From positions 90,366,889-90,430,888 of the forward strand of contig CM057829.1 in NCBI GenBank assembly GCA_030068075.1: a stretch of DNA of 64,000 bases, written 5' to 3'. The stretch is from Paguma larvata (Eukaryota; Chordata; Mammalia; Carnivora; Viverridae). Numbering within the stretch: position 1 is the first letter of the stretch; each line of letters opens with the position of its first letter. The notes under the pieces were generated by a model. That model saw nothing but the letters and a program-made list of their open reading frames with translations, made no database searches and was not told the DNA's origin. This document shows positions 23,371 to 35,138 of the stretch, in pieces. The position numbers and the translations under genes are program-made.

Positions 23371-25115
23371 GTGAGGACTTTTAATACCTACCTTCTTAAC
23401 TTCCTGTGTAAAATACAGTACTGTTAACTATGGTATTGTGTTGTACATTATTACATTCCTAGAACCTACTCGTCTTCTAACTGAAGCTTGTACCAGTTAC
23501 CACCTTCATTCTTTTCCTCCACCTCTGCCCCTGGCAACAACCAATTTTCTCTCTGTTTCTGTGAGTTCAATATTTTTAGATTTCACATATAAGTGAGATC
23601 ATAGAGTATGTGTCTTTCTTGGTCTAATTTATTTTATTCTGCATGATACCCTCCAAATGCATGTTTTTACAAATGGCAAGATTTCTTTATTTTTTTATGT
23701 GTGACTAAGTGAATTTCTCTCTCTCTCTCATATGTTCTTCATCTATTAATTTGTTGACTAATAGGCTATTTTTGTGTCTTGACTACTGTAAATAACACTG
23801 CACTGAGCATGGTGGGGCAGATATCTTTTTAAGATAGTGACTCCATCTTCTTAAGATATATACTCAGAAGTGCAGTAGTTTTTGAGAAACCTCAATACAG
23901 TTTTCCATAGTGGTTTTACCAATTTATATTCCTCAAAGCAGTGCACAAGGGCTCCATTTTCTCCACATTCTTGGCAGCATTTGGTGCCTCTTACCTTTTT
24001 GATAGCAGCCATTCTAACGATTGTGAGGTATCATCTTGTGGTTTTGATTTGCACGTCCCTGATGATTGTTGATGTTGAGCATCTTTTCATATACCTGTTT
24101 GCCATTTCTTTATCTTCTTTGGAAAAATGTCTATTCAAATTATTTGCCCATATCTTAATCACATCATTTATTTGGTATTGAATTATGTGAATTTCTTACA
24201 TATTTTGGAAACTAACACCTTATCAGATATACGATTTGCAAATATTTTTCCCTTTTCATAAATCGCCTTTTCATTCTGTTGATTGTTTCTTTTTCTTTGC
24301 AGGCCCTTTTAAGCCTGATGAGTTCACACTTGTCTTTCTTCCTTGTGTTTCTGGTGTCATATTAAAAAAAACACTGCCAAAAGCAATGTCAAGGAGTGTT
24401 TTCCCTTCTTCTTTCTTCTGGGAATTTATGGTTTCAGGTCTACGTTTAAGTCTTTAGTCCATTTTTATTTAGTTTTTGTGAGTGCTGTTAGGTAGGGGTT
24501 CAGTTTTGTTCTTTTGCCTGTGAACATACAGTTTTCCCAGCACCAGTTGTTGAAGAGACTATTCCCCATTGAGCAGTCTTGGCTTCTTTTCAAATATTAA
24601 TTAAACGTATATGGGTGGGTACCATATGATGGCATTATAGTTTAGGCCGACATCAGGAAATAGGATGTCTCCAGCTTTATTCTTCTTTCTCAGGTTTGTT
24701 TTGGCTACTTACGGTCTTTTGTAATTCATTACATATTTTAGATTTGTTTTTTTCTATTTCTGTAAAAAAACACATGCTATTGGAATTTTGATAGGAATTG
24801 CATTGAATTTGTTGATCGCTTTGGGTGTATGGATATTTTAACATTGGTTCTTCTGAATTATGAACACCAAATAACTTCCTATTTGTGAATTCCTCAAATT
24901 CTTTAATCAATGCCTTATAGTTTTCAGTGACCAAGGTTTTCACCTCCTTCGTTAAATTTATTCCTAAATTTTTAAATTATTCTTGGTGCTATTGTAAATG
25001 GGATGGTTTCTTTATTGGTTTCCCAGAGTTCATTGTTAGTGTACAGAAACACAATTGACTTTTGTATGCTAATGTTGTATCATGCAATTTTAATGACTTT
25101 GTTTATTAGTCCTAA

Positions 25116-25117
<2 letters not shown>

Positions 25118-25158
<41 letters not shown>

Positions 25159-25159
25159 T
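25118..25159 (+). repeat. (GT)n microsatellite
   Basis: About 16 uninterrupted 'gt' units, then 'atgtgtgt', inside the reversed L1 ORF2. It is likely length-variable. Confidence 0.93.
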
Positions 25160-25865
25160 TTATGTTTCAGCTGACTCTCTAAATTTTTCTCTATAGAAGA
25201 TCATGTAATCTGCAAAAAGAGACAGTTTATTTTTTTCTAATAGATTCCTTTTATTGTTTGCCTTGCATAATTATTCTGGCTAGGACTCCAGTCCTCTGTT
25301 GGATAGGGGTGGTAAGAGTGGGCACCCTTGTCTTACTTCTGGTGTTAGAGGAAAAGAACTCAAACTTTCACTATTGTATATGATGTTAGCTGTGAGCTTT
25401 CCATATATACCCTTTATTATGTTGAGGTACATTCCTCTATACTCAATTTACTGAGTATATTATATTATGAATGAATGTTGAATTTTGTCAGTTATGTTTT
25501 CTGTATCTTTTGAGGTAATCATCTGAATTTTATCTTTCATTCTATTTACATGATATACCACATTCATTGATTTAAATATGTTGAATTGTCTTTGCAACTC
25601 AGGAATGGATCCTACTTGATTATGGTGTATGATCCTTTTAATGTGCTATTTAATTTGATTTGCTAGAATTTGTTGAAAATTTTTGAATCAATATTTATCA
25701 GGGATATTAGCCTGTAGTTTTATTTTCTTGTGTCCTTATCTTGCTATTATATCATAAAAATATCAGGTAATATAATTTTATGATCTCATATAATTTTATG
25801 ATCCTACTCCTCAACTTTTTGGTAGAGTTTGAAGATTGATGTTTATTCTTCTTTAACTAGTGGAT

Positions 25866-25879
25866 AGAATTCACCAGCG
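25866..25879. repeat. target-site duplication, left copy
   Basis: 'agaattcaccagcg' is repeated exactly at 26108-26121. Confidence 0.95.
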
Positions 25880-26107
25880 GGGCAGCCTGGGTGACTCAGT
25901 TGGTTAAGTGGCGGACTTCAGCTCAGGTCATGATCTCACAGTCTGTGAGTTCAAGCCGCATGTCAGGCTCTGTGCTGATGGCTCATCAGAGCCTGGAGCC
26001 TGCTTCAGATTCTCTATCTCCCTCTCTCTGCCCTTCCCCTGCTCATGCTCTGTCTCTATGTCTCTCAAAAATAAATAAATGTTAAAAAAATAAAAAAAAA
26101 AAACAAC
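25880..26107 (+). mobile_element. SINEC inserted in L1
   Basis: The head is 'gggcagcctgggtgactcag', followed by 'ttggttaagtggcggacttc', 'caggtcatgatctcacagtc', 'ttcaagccgcatgtcaggc' and 'gcctggagcctgcttcagat', with a tail of 'ctctcaaaaataaataaatg' and A-rich sequence. The A-box carries one change ('tgactcag'). The 14-bp flanking duplication is perfect and lies within L1 sequence, so this SINE is younger than the L1. Confidence 0.96.
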
Positions 26108-26121
26108 AGAATTCACCAGCG
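26108..26121. repeat. target-site duplication, right copy
   Basis: Identical to 25866-25879. L1 sequence resumes directly after it. Confidence 0.95.
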
Positions 26122-26895
26122 AATCCACTTGGTCTTGGACTTTTCTTCTTTTGGAGGTTTTCGATTACTGATTTAATCTCCTTATTCATTACTGGTCTGT
26201 TCAGATTTTCTGTTTCTTCATTATTCAATCTTGTGAGGTTGTATGTTTCTAGGAACTATCCAAAACTTCTGGGTTGTCCAATTTGTTGGTGCTCGTTTAT
26301 TGTTTCTAGTAGTCTTTTATGATTCTGTGTATTTTTGTGGTATCTGTTGTAACATTTTATTTATAATTTTATTTAGTCGAGTGCTTTGTATTTTCATTGG
26401 TTAATCTGGCCTAAAGTTTTGTCAATTTTATTAATTTTTTCAAATACCCAAAGTTTAATTCATATTCTCTATTACATTTATTTCTGCTATAATCTTTATT
26501 ATTTCATCTGTTCTATTAAGTTTTGACCTAGTTTATTGTTTTTCTTGGCTGGCAGGTGTAATATTAGGTTATTTCATTTAGATCTTTCTTTTTTCTAGAT
26601 ATATGTGTTGATAGCTATTAATTTTGCTTTATAAATGTTTAAGTGCTGCAGTGTTGAGTTCTTTAGTACTTATAATTGTTATATCTTCTTAATGAAATGA
26701 CATTTTTATCATTATATAATAATCTATTTTGTCTCCTGTGTCCATTTTTTGCCAAAAGTGCATTTGTCTGATAGAAGTATAGCTACCCCTACATTCTCTT
26801 GGTTACCAGTTGCTTAATGTATGATTTTCTATCTCTTTGCTCTCAGTATATGAGTGCCCTTAAATCTAAAGTGACTATTCAGCTATGAATTTTCA

Positions 26896-27646
26896 AATAA
26901 CATTTATATTTAAGTTCCTTGCCTTACTACCACTCGCCTCTTTGAATCCCAGCCATTTTAGGCATCCTTTAACCTTTCTGGGGATTAGAAGTTCCAATTT
27001 CCTGAGATCATCTTCATCAATAACACTTTATCCATTCACTTTCCATATTCCACAATTTTAATAAAATTACCTATTCAATGATTTCATATCCTATTTTAAC
27101 TTTGGTGATTGTCTTACACACTCTGTTTTATTAACCTGTTTCAGTGGAGTCTTAGGAGGGAGAGGAGATGAGCATGTTTGCTCAGTCAGTCTACCAACTT
27201 GACCTAGTTCTATTTTTTTCTCTATAGACTTTGTTAATATAATTGTTCAGTTCATCAAATATTTATTAAGCAAGATTAGCTGTTTTATGCTTGATAATAT
27301 GAGTTCAATGGTAATTTCAAATATGAGATGAGTTCAAAGATTATATTAGATAACGTGAGTTCAAAATTCCTTGAGAATTTTGTAGTCTAATACGAAAAAC
27401 ACATGTATAAATAGGTACTTATTATTTACTATAGAACTAATACTAATTTCAAGAACCTAATATGTGTTAAGTATTGAAAGGTACATTATCTTTGTAATCG
27501 CTTAAACTTTAGAATAATAGGTCACCACATATCTTTCAGAATACATACAGGAAGATCTATACATATTTTGTAATCAATTTCAAAAGGTTCATTGAACTGC
27601 AAAGTCAATCTATGGTACCAAATTGGGTCTACAGGTCCCAGTTTAA
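26896..27646. other. Unassigned DNA
   Basis: No gene is recognised. It may contain further old L1 or L2 remnants that I cannot assign. Confidence 0.45.
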
Positions 27647-27658
27647 AACTCCTAATTA

Positions 27659-27905
27659 GGGAATCTGGGTGGCTCAGTTAGTTAAACATCTGACTCTTGA
27701 TTTCAGCTTATGTCATGATCTCACAACTGTGACACTGAGCCCTGCATTGGGCTCCATGCTGGGTGTGGAGCTTGCTTAAGATTTTCTCTCTTTCTCTCTC
27801 TCTCTTTTTCTCTCCCTCTGCTCTTCTCTCACTCATGAGTGTGCATCATTCATAGGTGCACACACACCCATACACACATGTGTGCTCTCTCTAAAAAAAA
27901 CAAAA
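27659..27905 (+). mobile_element. SINEC, older and diverged
   Basis: The head is 'gggaatctgggtggctcagt', followed by 'tagttaaacatctgactctt', 'cttatgtcatgatctcacaac' and 'gccctgcattgggctcc', then a CT microsatellite and an atypical end with 'gcacacacacccatacacac'. Possible flanking repeats ('aactcctaat' / 'agtccctaat') are weak. Confidence 0.88.
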
Positions 27906-27929
27906 ATGTTAACAGAAGTCCCTAATGTA

Positions 27930-28450
27930 TTTCATCCATTCATTCATTTACTGGAAAATATTTATTGAGCACCTACTAAAAGCTGGGAATTGGTCCCATA
28001 CGGAGGAGATTCAACAGTCAATGAAACAGACAAAAAGTCCCTGGTTTCCTAAAGTTTATTATCTAGGGCAGAGTATACATATGATATATCAGATGATGGT
28101 GGGTGCTATGGAGGAAAACAAATCAGGAAAGGAGTTTGATGCATGATCACGAGACTCAGTTATAAAGAAGATACTCAGGAAGACAAAGCTGAGAAAATGA
28201 CATGAGTAAAGGTTTGAATGAGGTGAAGGGGCCATACTCACGACAACCAGAGTGTACCAGGAGATAGAGCAGTAATGGAACACTTCTTTTCTGAAAAAAG
28301 CATATGACTGGCATGCTTGAGAAAGTGCAAGGAGGCTGGAGTGACTGGTGTGGAGTGAGAAAAAGACAGTGAGGTATGTGATGGCTGAAAGGTGGTGACA
28401 CATGGGTCTGTCCAGCAGAGGCTTCCATGTCAGCGTTAGTGAGACAGGAA
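27930..28450 (-). repeat. L2 LINE fragment
   Basis: On the plus strand it is a reversed L2: 'cattcattcatttactggaaaatatttattgagcacctactaaaagctgg', 'agtcaatgaaacagacaaaaagtccctgg', 'ggtgggtgctatggaggaaaac' and 'gcaaggaggctggagtgactgg'. Open frames on the minus strand (up to 104 codons at 28089-28403) fall inside it and look like chance frames. Confidence 0.65.
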
Positions 28451-29157
28451 GGGTTTAGACAGATGGCACAGAGTACAGATATAGTCTGCCTTCCTTGAGT
28501 AAATACAGTTTAAACAAATGCATGCCTGATAAACCTAAGGTAGGCAACGAGGGAATAAGAAGGAACATGTGTGAAAACACTGACACTTTTCTTTAAGGGA
28601 ATGATCCTCACCAATAGTTTCTCCCCATTTCTGTTGGGAGATGGGGGTCAGCTATGAGATAAGGTAGAAAGGTCTTTCCGTGTTTTTCTTTTTTTTTCTT
28701 CTTGATCATGGAGGTTGGAAATCCAGCATAAATTTCCTAGTGAATGTTAAGACTAGGTCGTAATTAAATGATGGATACTTTTAAAAGAGAATCAGCTGGA
28801 ATTGTAAAAACCAAGACCTTATTATTCGAATCAACATAAAATGGATTTTTTTTCAGTGAAATTGCTGCAAACCCCAAAAATGTGATGGATTCCAGACTTC
28901 TAACAGCCATAGCAGTATGAGAATTTCTAATGACTAAGCTGTAAATAGCTATAGAATGTATACATTTAGGCCTATGCCCAGAGCTGACATTTTTGTTCTG
29001 TTTTTTTTTTTTTTTAATTTTAAAAATATAGTCGTCTAGGTCTTAGTGATTTCAAACTAAAAAATGAAAAGCTTTGGGATAATTATTTTTCCTTTGTAAA
29101 TAAACCATCTAAAGTCTCAAAAAACATTATTGAATGAATGAGAAAAAATTTAACTTA
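28451..29157. other. Unassigned DNA
   Basis: T-tracts lie near 28687-28699 and 29000-29016. No gene is recognised. Confidence 0.5.
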
Positions 29158-29341
29158 ATTATTTTTTAATTTTTAATTTTTATTTTATAGGAAGATAGAT
29201 CAGGAGACAGGGACAGAGATAGAGAGAGAGAGAATTCCAGATAGCCTCCATGCTCAGTGTGGAGCACAACTTGAGGCTTGATCATAACCTGAGCTAAAAT
29301 CAAGAGTAGGACACTCAATCGACTGAACCACCCAGGTTTCC
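29158..29341 (-). mobile_element. SINEC, diverged
   Basis: On the minus strand the head is 'gggaaacctgggtggttcag', then 'cgattgagtgtcctactctt', 'gctcaggttatgatcaagcc' and a shortened middle, with an A/T-rich tail at the left. It lacks clear flanking duplications. Confidence 0.85.
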
Positions 29342-29344
29342 CTT

Positions 29345-30247
29345 TAGTAATTTATTTTTAAAAATAAATCTCTATCCTTTGGGTAAATACCTAATGGTGC
29401 AATTACTGGATTGTAGGGTAGTTCTATTTTTAGTTTTTTTGAGGAAACTCCATACTGGTCTCCAGAGTGGCTGCACTAGTTTGCATTACAACCAACAGTG
29501 CAAAAGGGTTCTCTTTTCTCCACATTCTTGCCAACACTTGTTTCTTGTGTTGTTAATTTTATCTATTCTCATAGGTGTGAGGTGATATCTCATCATAGTT
29601 TTGATTTGTATTTCTCTGATGATGACTGATGTTGAGGATCTTTTCATGTGTCTGTTAGCCATCTGGATGTCATCTTTGGAAAAGAACCTATTCATGTCTT
29701 CTGCCCATTTCTTAACTGGATTGTTTGACTTTGGGCTGTTGAGTTTGATAAATTCTTTACAGATTTTGGATACTAACCCTTTATCAGATATGTCATTTGT
29801 GAATATCTCCTCCCATTCCATAGCTGTCTTTTAGTCTTGTTGGTTGTTTACTGTGCAGATTTTATGTTGATGAAGTCTCAATAGTTCATCTTTGTTTTTG
29901 TTTCCCTTGCTTTTGGTGATGTGTCCAGTAAGAAGTTGCTATGGCTGAGGTCAAAGATGTTTCTGCCTGTATTCTTCTCTAGTATTTTAAATAAACTACC
30001 CTATGATCCAGCCATTGAGCTATTAGGTATTTACCCAAAGGATACAAAAATACAAATTCTAAGAAGCACATGCACCCTGATGTTTATAGCAGCATTATCA
30101 ACAATAGCCAAAGCATGGAAAGAGCCCAAATTTCTATTGACTCTTGAATGGATAAGGAAGATGTGGTATACACACACACACACACACACATAACACATAT
30201 ACACATATACACATGTGGTGTATATTTTATGTGTATATATATATATA

Positions 30248-30287
<40 letters not shown>

Positions 30288-30705
30288 CACAATAGAATAT
30301 TACTTAGCCATCAAAAAGAATGGAATCTTGCCATTTGCAGTGATGTGATAGAGCTATAATACATTATGCTAAGAAAAATAAGTCAGTCAAAGAAAGGTAA
30401 ATACTATATGATTTTACTCATATGTGGAATTTAAGAAACAAAACAGATGAACACATGGGAAGGGGGAAGAGAAGAGTGACAAATAAGCTGCAAAAGTGTC
30501 TTAATGATAGAGAACAAACTGAGGGTTGGTGGGAGGAGATGGACTAGATGGGTGATGGGTATTAAAAAGGGTACTTGTTGTGACCAGTACTGGGTGTTAT
30601 TTGTAAGTAATGAGTCCCTGAATTCTACTCTTGAAAGCAATATGTCACTGTGTGTTGACTAACTAAAATTTAAATTAAAAAATTATAATAAGAAATAATC
30701 ACTAG
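29345..30705 (+). mobile_element. 5'-inverted (twin-primed) L1 3' end
   Basis: From about 29345 to 29985 the sequence is L1 ORF2 in reverse. A minus-strand frame at 29486-29821 carries the L1 motifs '[20 protein letters not shown]' and 'MRYHLTP'. From about 29987 the same element continues forward ('ccctatgatccagccattgagc', 'gtttatagcagcattatcaac', 'gaatattacttagccatcaaa') to the 3' end near 30705. About 50-60 bp ('ctattaggtatttacccaaa' region) is present in both arms. This is the layout produced by twin priming. No convincing TSD was found. Confidence 0.8.
30169..30290 (+). repeat. compound (CA)n/(TA)n microsatellite in L1
   Basis: About 11 'ca' units, a mixed 'cacatatacac' section, a TA run and a further run of about 13 'ca' units. 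Together they expand the short 'tatatacacaat' motif of the L1 3' region. Frames on both strands here are repeat artefacts. Confidence 0.92.
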
Positions 30706-31884
30706 TGGAACTTATAATATATCACACACTAATATGCTAATACCAATAGAGGCAGTTTTTTATTTCACGTCTGTTTATACTCCATAGCTTAAAAAAGGCT
30801 TTTTCTATATTCTATTGACCAGCATCCATCATTATTTCATGAAAGTTCTCTCATCGAAGATATAAAGTTGCAGAGAGTAGAAACAAATCCAAAATGAGTA
30901 TGCTATACAGATTGTTATATTAAGAATTAAAAATACTACAAGAATATATTGCATACTGACTCATACTTTACTTCTTGGTTTTTACTTTTATTAAATGGCA
31001 TTGATGTACATAAATATTTTCTTCTTTACTTATAAGAGCAAATATATTTCAGAAAATTTTCAATTATGTTATTTGTAATGAGGCAGGAATTTTCCTTTTT
31101 TCAATCACAAAAGGGCACTAAGCTCTTTACGGATATATTTTTGATCGTAAGTTTTATTTATAGATACATTTGAAATCACATTAAAATATAATTGATGCAA
31201 TGGTCATATATGAAATAACAATAAGCTTAAAGTTCAGGGAAATTGTCTTTGGTAATTATTTTAGTAATAACTAAATTTAGATTTTTCATGTGCATATGTA
31301 CATATATAAACACATGACACACACATATATAGTGTGTACAGAGAGAGATGTATATGTAGGCATATACATTATGTATATCATTTGTAGGGGATCACTAAAA
31401 TACCTAGTAAACATAGTTATCACTAGAAAGACAACAGATTCTATAGTTAGGAATACAGAATTTTTATTGTATGCATATCTTAGCATTTGAATTTTTTTGT
31501 TTGAATTTTTTTGTTTTTTGTATCTGTTCTATATGCTTTATGTATTACTTTGAAAGAAAATAAAATGTCTTTAAAATAATCATCATTAATTGATATATTT
31601 TTAAAAAAGCAGAGACTGCTATGATTACAGGAAATAAAGGAAATTATTCTAAATTTCCTGGATGACCCTTTATAACAAATTTATGTTCATCTTCACAGAC
31701 GGAAGATTCACAGTGAGAGTCAGTAGGAGGGTAGAATTTAATGTTTGCCCCTTTTTTCCTCCTTACTTTTTGGAGACAAATAAACTTGGCCAGGAATTTT
31801 TTTCCTCTTTCTTTTGGTGCTTGACAGGGTGTTCTATTGATGGAGTTAGATGTAACTACATTTCTTTCTGAAAACTGCATCTTC
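30706..31884. other. Unassigned AT-rich DNA
   Basis: A 91-codon minus frame at 31644-31919 has no recognisable features. No gene is supported. Confidence 0.5.
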
Positions 31885-32040
31885 ACTAGCTGTGTGTTCT
31901 TTGGTAAATTAATTACCATCTTTCACCAAAATTATTTTTTAAAAAGCATAGGTAATAACACTGTATTGGTTGATGCTATGAATAAACAAAGTAATGTAGA
32001 TGAAGCACCTGGAAAATAGTAGTATTTATTGAATACATTT
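31885..32040 (+). repeat. possible MIR
   Basis: Landmarks are 'ctagctgtgtgttctttggtaaattaattacc', 'cataggtaataacactgtattgg' and 'gcacctggaaaatagtagtatttattgaata', spaced as in MIR. Confidence 0.6.
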
Positions 32041-33489
32041 TAACCTATATTAAATGTAACGAATGTATTATATCCCTCATGTTGTTAGGATTTGCTTATA
32101 CTACATGTGCTGTGTCTTTTATAGCATTAGGACATCCTTCTTCCTGGGTCTTCAATCTCTACAGCTTTCTTATTTTTCTCCAGCAAAAGAATATAGTGAG
32201 ATTGTTATTTTTTGAGTCTTGCTTCAGGCACATGGTCACCCAAAGTTATGTAAACTTTCTTCCCCTAGTTTTAAGAGAAACACATACTAGAAAGCAGACT
32301 ATTGGCAGAGGATGTTATGAAGGTGGGTTGTTCCCTTTCTCCTGTCCACCTTGGAATGTGTGTAATGTAGCAGTGTCTGCATGATTCAATTAAGATGAGA
32401 CCTCAGCATGACTCTCATGTTTACTTTAGCACCTTTTCCTGGAAGTCCTGCTTGTTCCTCATTCTGTTGACATATTTAGTGCTTGTTGTATTACATGTTG
32501 TATATTTTAATGCTATTTTGTGTCCTAGAGGTTTTATGAGCCATAACCTAAGTTTTATCACATTGTTATTTTACAGAAAACAAAACAGAACTAAAACAAA
32601 ACAAAACAAAAAACAAAAAACAAAACAAAACAAAACAACTGTGGTTTTACTGATAACTTCATGGATAAAACTAAGATTCTAACTAATAATTCTCATGTCA
32701 AATGTTGTGCATTTGGCCTGCACGATGTTTGAACAAACTTTAACTATTTTCTCATACTTAAAAACAGGGAAATTTTTATGTGAAAAATGAAAGCCACATC
32801 CAGCTAAGCTAATGATGAGCCAAAGCTCAGTAGCATGTGCCCTTCATAAGAATGTACTATCCTTTTCAACATTCCTCCAGCCTGGCCTTTTCACACATTT
32901 ATGCTATTTCCTGGTGGGGCAAGGCATTTGAGTTTATGATCGTCAGTGTGGAGAGATTTATTTCATCATTTCAGCAGGGAGAACATTCTGTTTAATTAGA
33001 TTTGTTAAATTGCTTAATGTTCATTGAGAATTGCATAAAGATACCCAGGTCCCAGAGGGTAAAAATAAGTAAGCTGGTAAATCTAGATGTATTCTCAGAA
33101 AACACATAGCTTTCAAATCCATATAACACAAGATATTCATACATATCACAGAGTCACTTTAAGGTGCAGAGGCTCCCAGAGCTAAATGTACCATCTTCCA
33201 GCCACCTGACTGTTCAGTGGCTGCTGTGATAGTGTCACTGTCATTATTCAATCTGATGTCAATCATCCTTAGACCACCTTCATACAAAATGAGCTAAAAA
33301 GGTTGCTTTGAATTGGTGCTGCTAGGAAATATTGAAGAGTATTGTAAGGAAAGCTTACTTAATCAATAAAGGAATCGAACGATTATTGCCTTTATCAGAT
33401 GTATTTCTCCACGTGCAAGACTATTTGTACTATTGAGATTAAGAGTAATCTCTTTGTATAGGCTTCACATTATAGACAGAAATGAAAGA
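32041..33489. other. Unassigned DNA
   Basis: Frames of 101 and 95 codons at 32079-32682 (plus) lack recognisable domains. The second runs into an (AAAAC)n repeat. No gene is supported. Confidence 0.5.
32576..32638 (+). repeat. (AAAAC)n microsatellite
   Basis: About 60 bp of 'aaaac' and 'aaaaaac' units. Confidence 0.93.
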
Positions 33490-33662
33490 CACAATATAAA
33501 GAATATAGTCAATGCTATTGTAATGGCATCCTATGGTAGCTACAGATGGTGGCTACACTTGTGGTGAACATAGAATATTCTACAAGAAGTTGAATCACTA
33601 TGTTGTACACCTGAAATGAATGTAACATTGAGTGTCAACTATACTCAAAAAATTTTTTTAAA
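33490..33662 (+). mobile_element. L1 3'-terminal fragment
   Basis: Landmarks are 'gctattgtaatggcatcctatgg', 'cagatggtggctacacttgtggtgaac', 'gaatcactatgttgtacacctgaaatgaatgtaacattgagtgtcaactatactc' and an A/T-rich tail. This is the familiar 3' end of carnivore/mammalian L1, severely 5'-truncated (about 170 bp). Confidence 0.8.
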
Positions 33663-33829
33663 AGTAGTAATGCCTTTGAATCAGTAAGAATTGTTTTTAC
33701 ATTAAGCAATAACATATTCATTTTTAATTCCTCTATTGACTTGAACTTTGTGTTTCTATATGAGGAATTTTACTGTTATCCAGTTTCTGTTTATATCCAA
33801 CTTTGAAAGTGGAGGCCTTGAAATTATGT

Positions 33830-34047
33830 TTTTTTTAATTTTTTTAACATTTATTTATTTTTGAGAGACATAGAGACAGAGCATAAGCAGGGGAGGGGCT
33901 GAGAGAGAAGGGGAGACACAGAATCCAAAGCAGGCTCCAGGCTCTGAGCTGTCAGCACAGAGCCCGACGCAGGGCTTGAAATCATGAACCATGAGCTCAT
34001 GACCTGAGCCGAAGTTGGCCGCTTAACCGATTGAGCACCCAGGCACC
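33830..34047 (-). mobile_element. SINEC
   Basis: On the minus strand it reads 'caggtgcctgggtgctcaat', 'cgaagttggcc' reversed, 'gagctcatggttcatgat', 'ctctgtgctgacagctcaga' and 'ctgcccctgcttatgctctg'-like sequence, with the A-tail to the left. Short repeats 'ttgaaattatgt' (33818-33829) and 'tggaatttatgt' (34048-34059) are a plausible decayed TSD. Confidence 0.93.
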
Positions 34048-34132
34048 TGGAATTTATGTCTTGAAACATCGGCTATGTTTTAATTGTGGTGCTGGCAATC
34101 CATAAAAGAAAAGAATATTTGTGACCAGAAGC

Positions 34133-34369
34133 TTCATAATCAGTCATTATTATTTTGTAAAGTATGTAGTGTGAAAATGTGCTAATAAATATCTTTAGAA
34201 TACGTAATTTTCCAAAACCAAAGCTTGAAACTTCTGATCTTTACTCAGTTATTATTAATCAATTATTATTATTTTGGAAACTGTGTAATCTGAAAATGTT
34301 ATAATAAATACCTGTAAGTATCGGTAGGATATGCAATTTTTCCAAGCAGAAGCTTGAAACTTCTGATGT
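34133..34369 (+). repeat. diverged tandem duplication, about 129-bp period
   Basis: 'aagcttgaaacttctgat' occurs exactly at 34221-34238 and 34350-34367. The preceding segments also align ('tcattattattttgtaaag...gtgaaaatgt..taataaat' versus 'attattattttggaaac...tgaaaatgttataataaat'). A partial earlier unit is suggested by 'ccagaagcttcataatcag' near 34125. Confidence 0.75.
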
Positions 34370-34947
34370 TTATTTAAGAATTCTTTTATTAACCCTACTA
34401 AACTTTTGTTGTCTTCTTTGAAGTTTCTACTACATCTTTTTAAATGTATTTATAGCAATTGTAATGCTATTGCATATAACCTAAATTTTCCTCTAAGTGT
34501 TTTAAAACTGTTTATAATTTTTATGTTGGGAGCTATAGCTATTAATTATTTTAAATCAGTTTTAAAGATGTCCATATGACTTAAGTCTTACATTGCAGTT
34601 CCTTAGTTTTACAGTTGGTATTCTTGGGTTTTCTTAAGAGATACTGTCAAAATCTGCACATGCACAGAGATTATTTTATTTTCTTCTTTTTAACTCTTAT
34701 ATTGATTGTCACTGTTTTTTCTCCATTTGTAGTAAAAGAACTACTAGAAATGTTTTAAATAATAGTGGTGATACAAAAGCTTAGTCTTATTCCTGACTTT
34801 AAAATGAACTGTACCTTATTCAACCTAAAGTTCTGTTTTTTTTAAATCGATATACATGGTGAATTTTATTAAATTCGTTTTTGTATCCATGAAGATTTTT
34901 TTGTTTCTTGTTAGACGTTTGACTAATATAAGATTTGCATTTTATTT
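34370..34947. other. Unassigned AT-rich DNA
   Basis: Nothing is recognised. Confidence 0.5.
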
Positions 34948-35138
34948 CTTTTTTTTTAGAGAGAGAGCGAGCATGTGTGAGCAGGGGAGAGGGCCAGAGG
35001 GAGAGAGACAGAGAGAGAAAGAGAGACGATCTTTGGCAGGCTTCATGCTGATGAGGAGATGAATCTCTCAACCCTGGGATCATGACCTGAGCTGAAATCA
35101 AGAGTCGGACGCTCAACTGACTGAGCCACTAGGTACCC
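34948..35138 (-). mobile_element. SINEC, diverged
   Basis: On the minus strand the head is 'ggggtacctagtggctcagt', then 'cagttgagcgtccgactctt', 'cagctcaggtcatgatccca', a shortened middle and a CT-rich body, with a poly-A tail at the left. The 'cctgggtgg' box is altered to 'cctagtgg'. No clear TSD. Confidence 0.9.

Larger units (their letters stand above)
23206..26895 (-). mobile_element. L1 LINE, minus strand, degraded ORF2 and 3' UTR
   Basis: The 3' end lies at the left: 'gacatataacattgtataaatt', 'caatgatcaccacgctgagg' and 'gtaccagttaccaccttcattc' belong to an L1M-type 3' UTR. ORF2 sequence follows in reverse: the C-terminal region near 23880-24260 (reverse of the 'aggatgtggagaaa' and 'ccagttgaagaaatgg'-like part), and the reverse-transcriptase region near 24700-25700. 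A minus-strand frame at 24677-24943 still shows the L1-like core 'YTQSDQQIQCNSYQNS'. The copy continues past a SINE (25880-26107) to about 26895. There are many stops and indels, so it is inactive. Two GT microsatellites sit in it. Confidence 0.85.

Noticed and set aside
28089..28428. Two overlapping minus-strand frames of 90-104 codons
   Set aside because: They fall in an L2-like relic, differ in frame over the same bases and have no recognisable domain.
30031..30348. Overlapping Cys/Val- and Thr/His-rich frames on both strands
   Set aside because: They are products of CA/TG repeats inside an L1 fragment.
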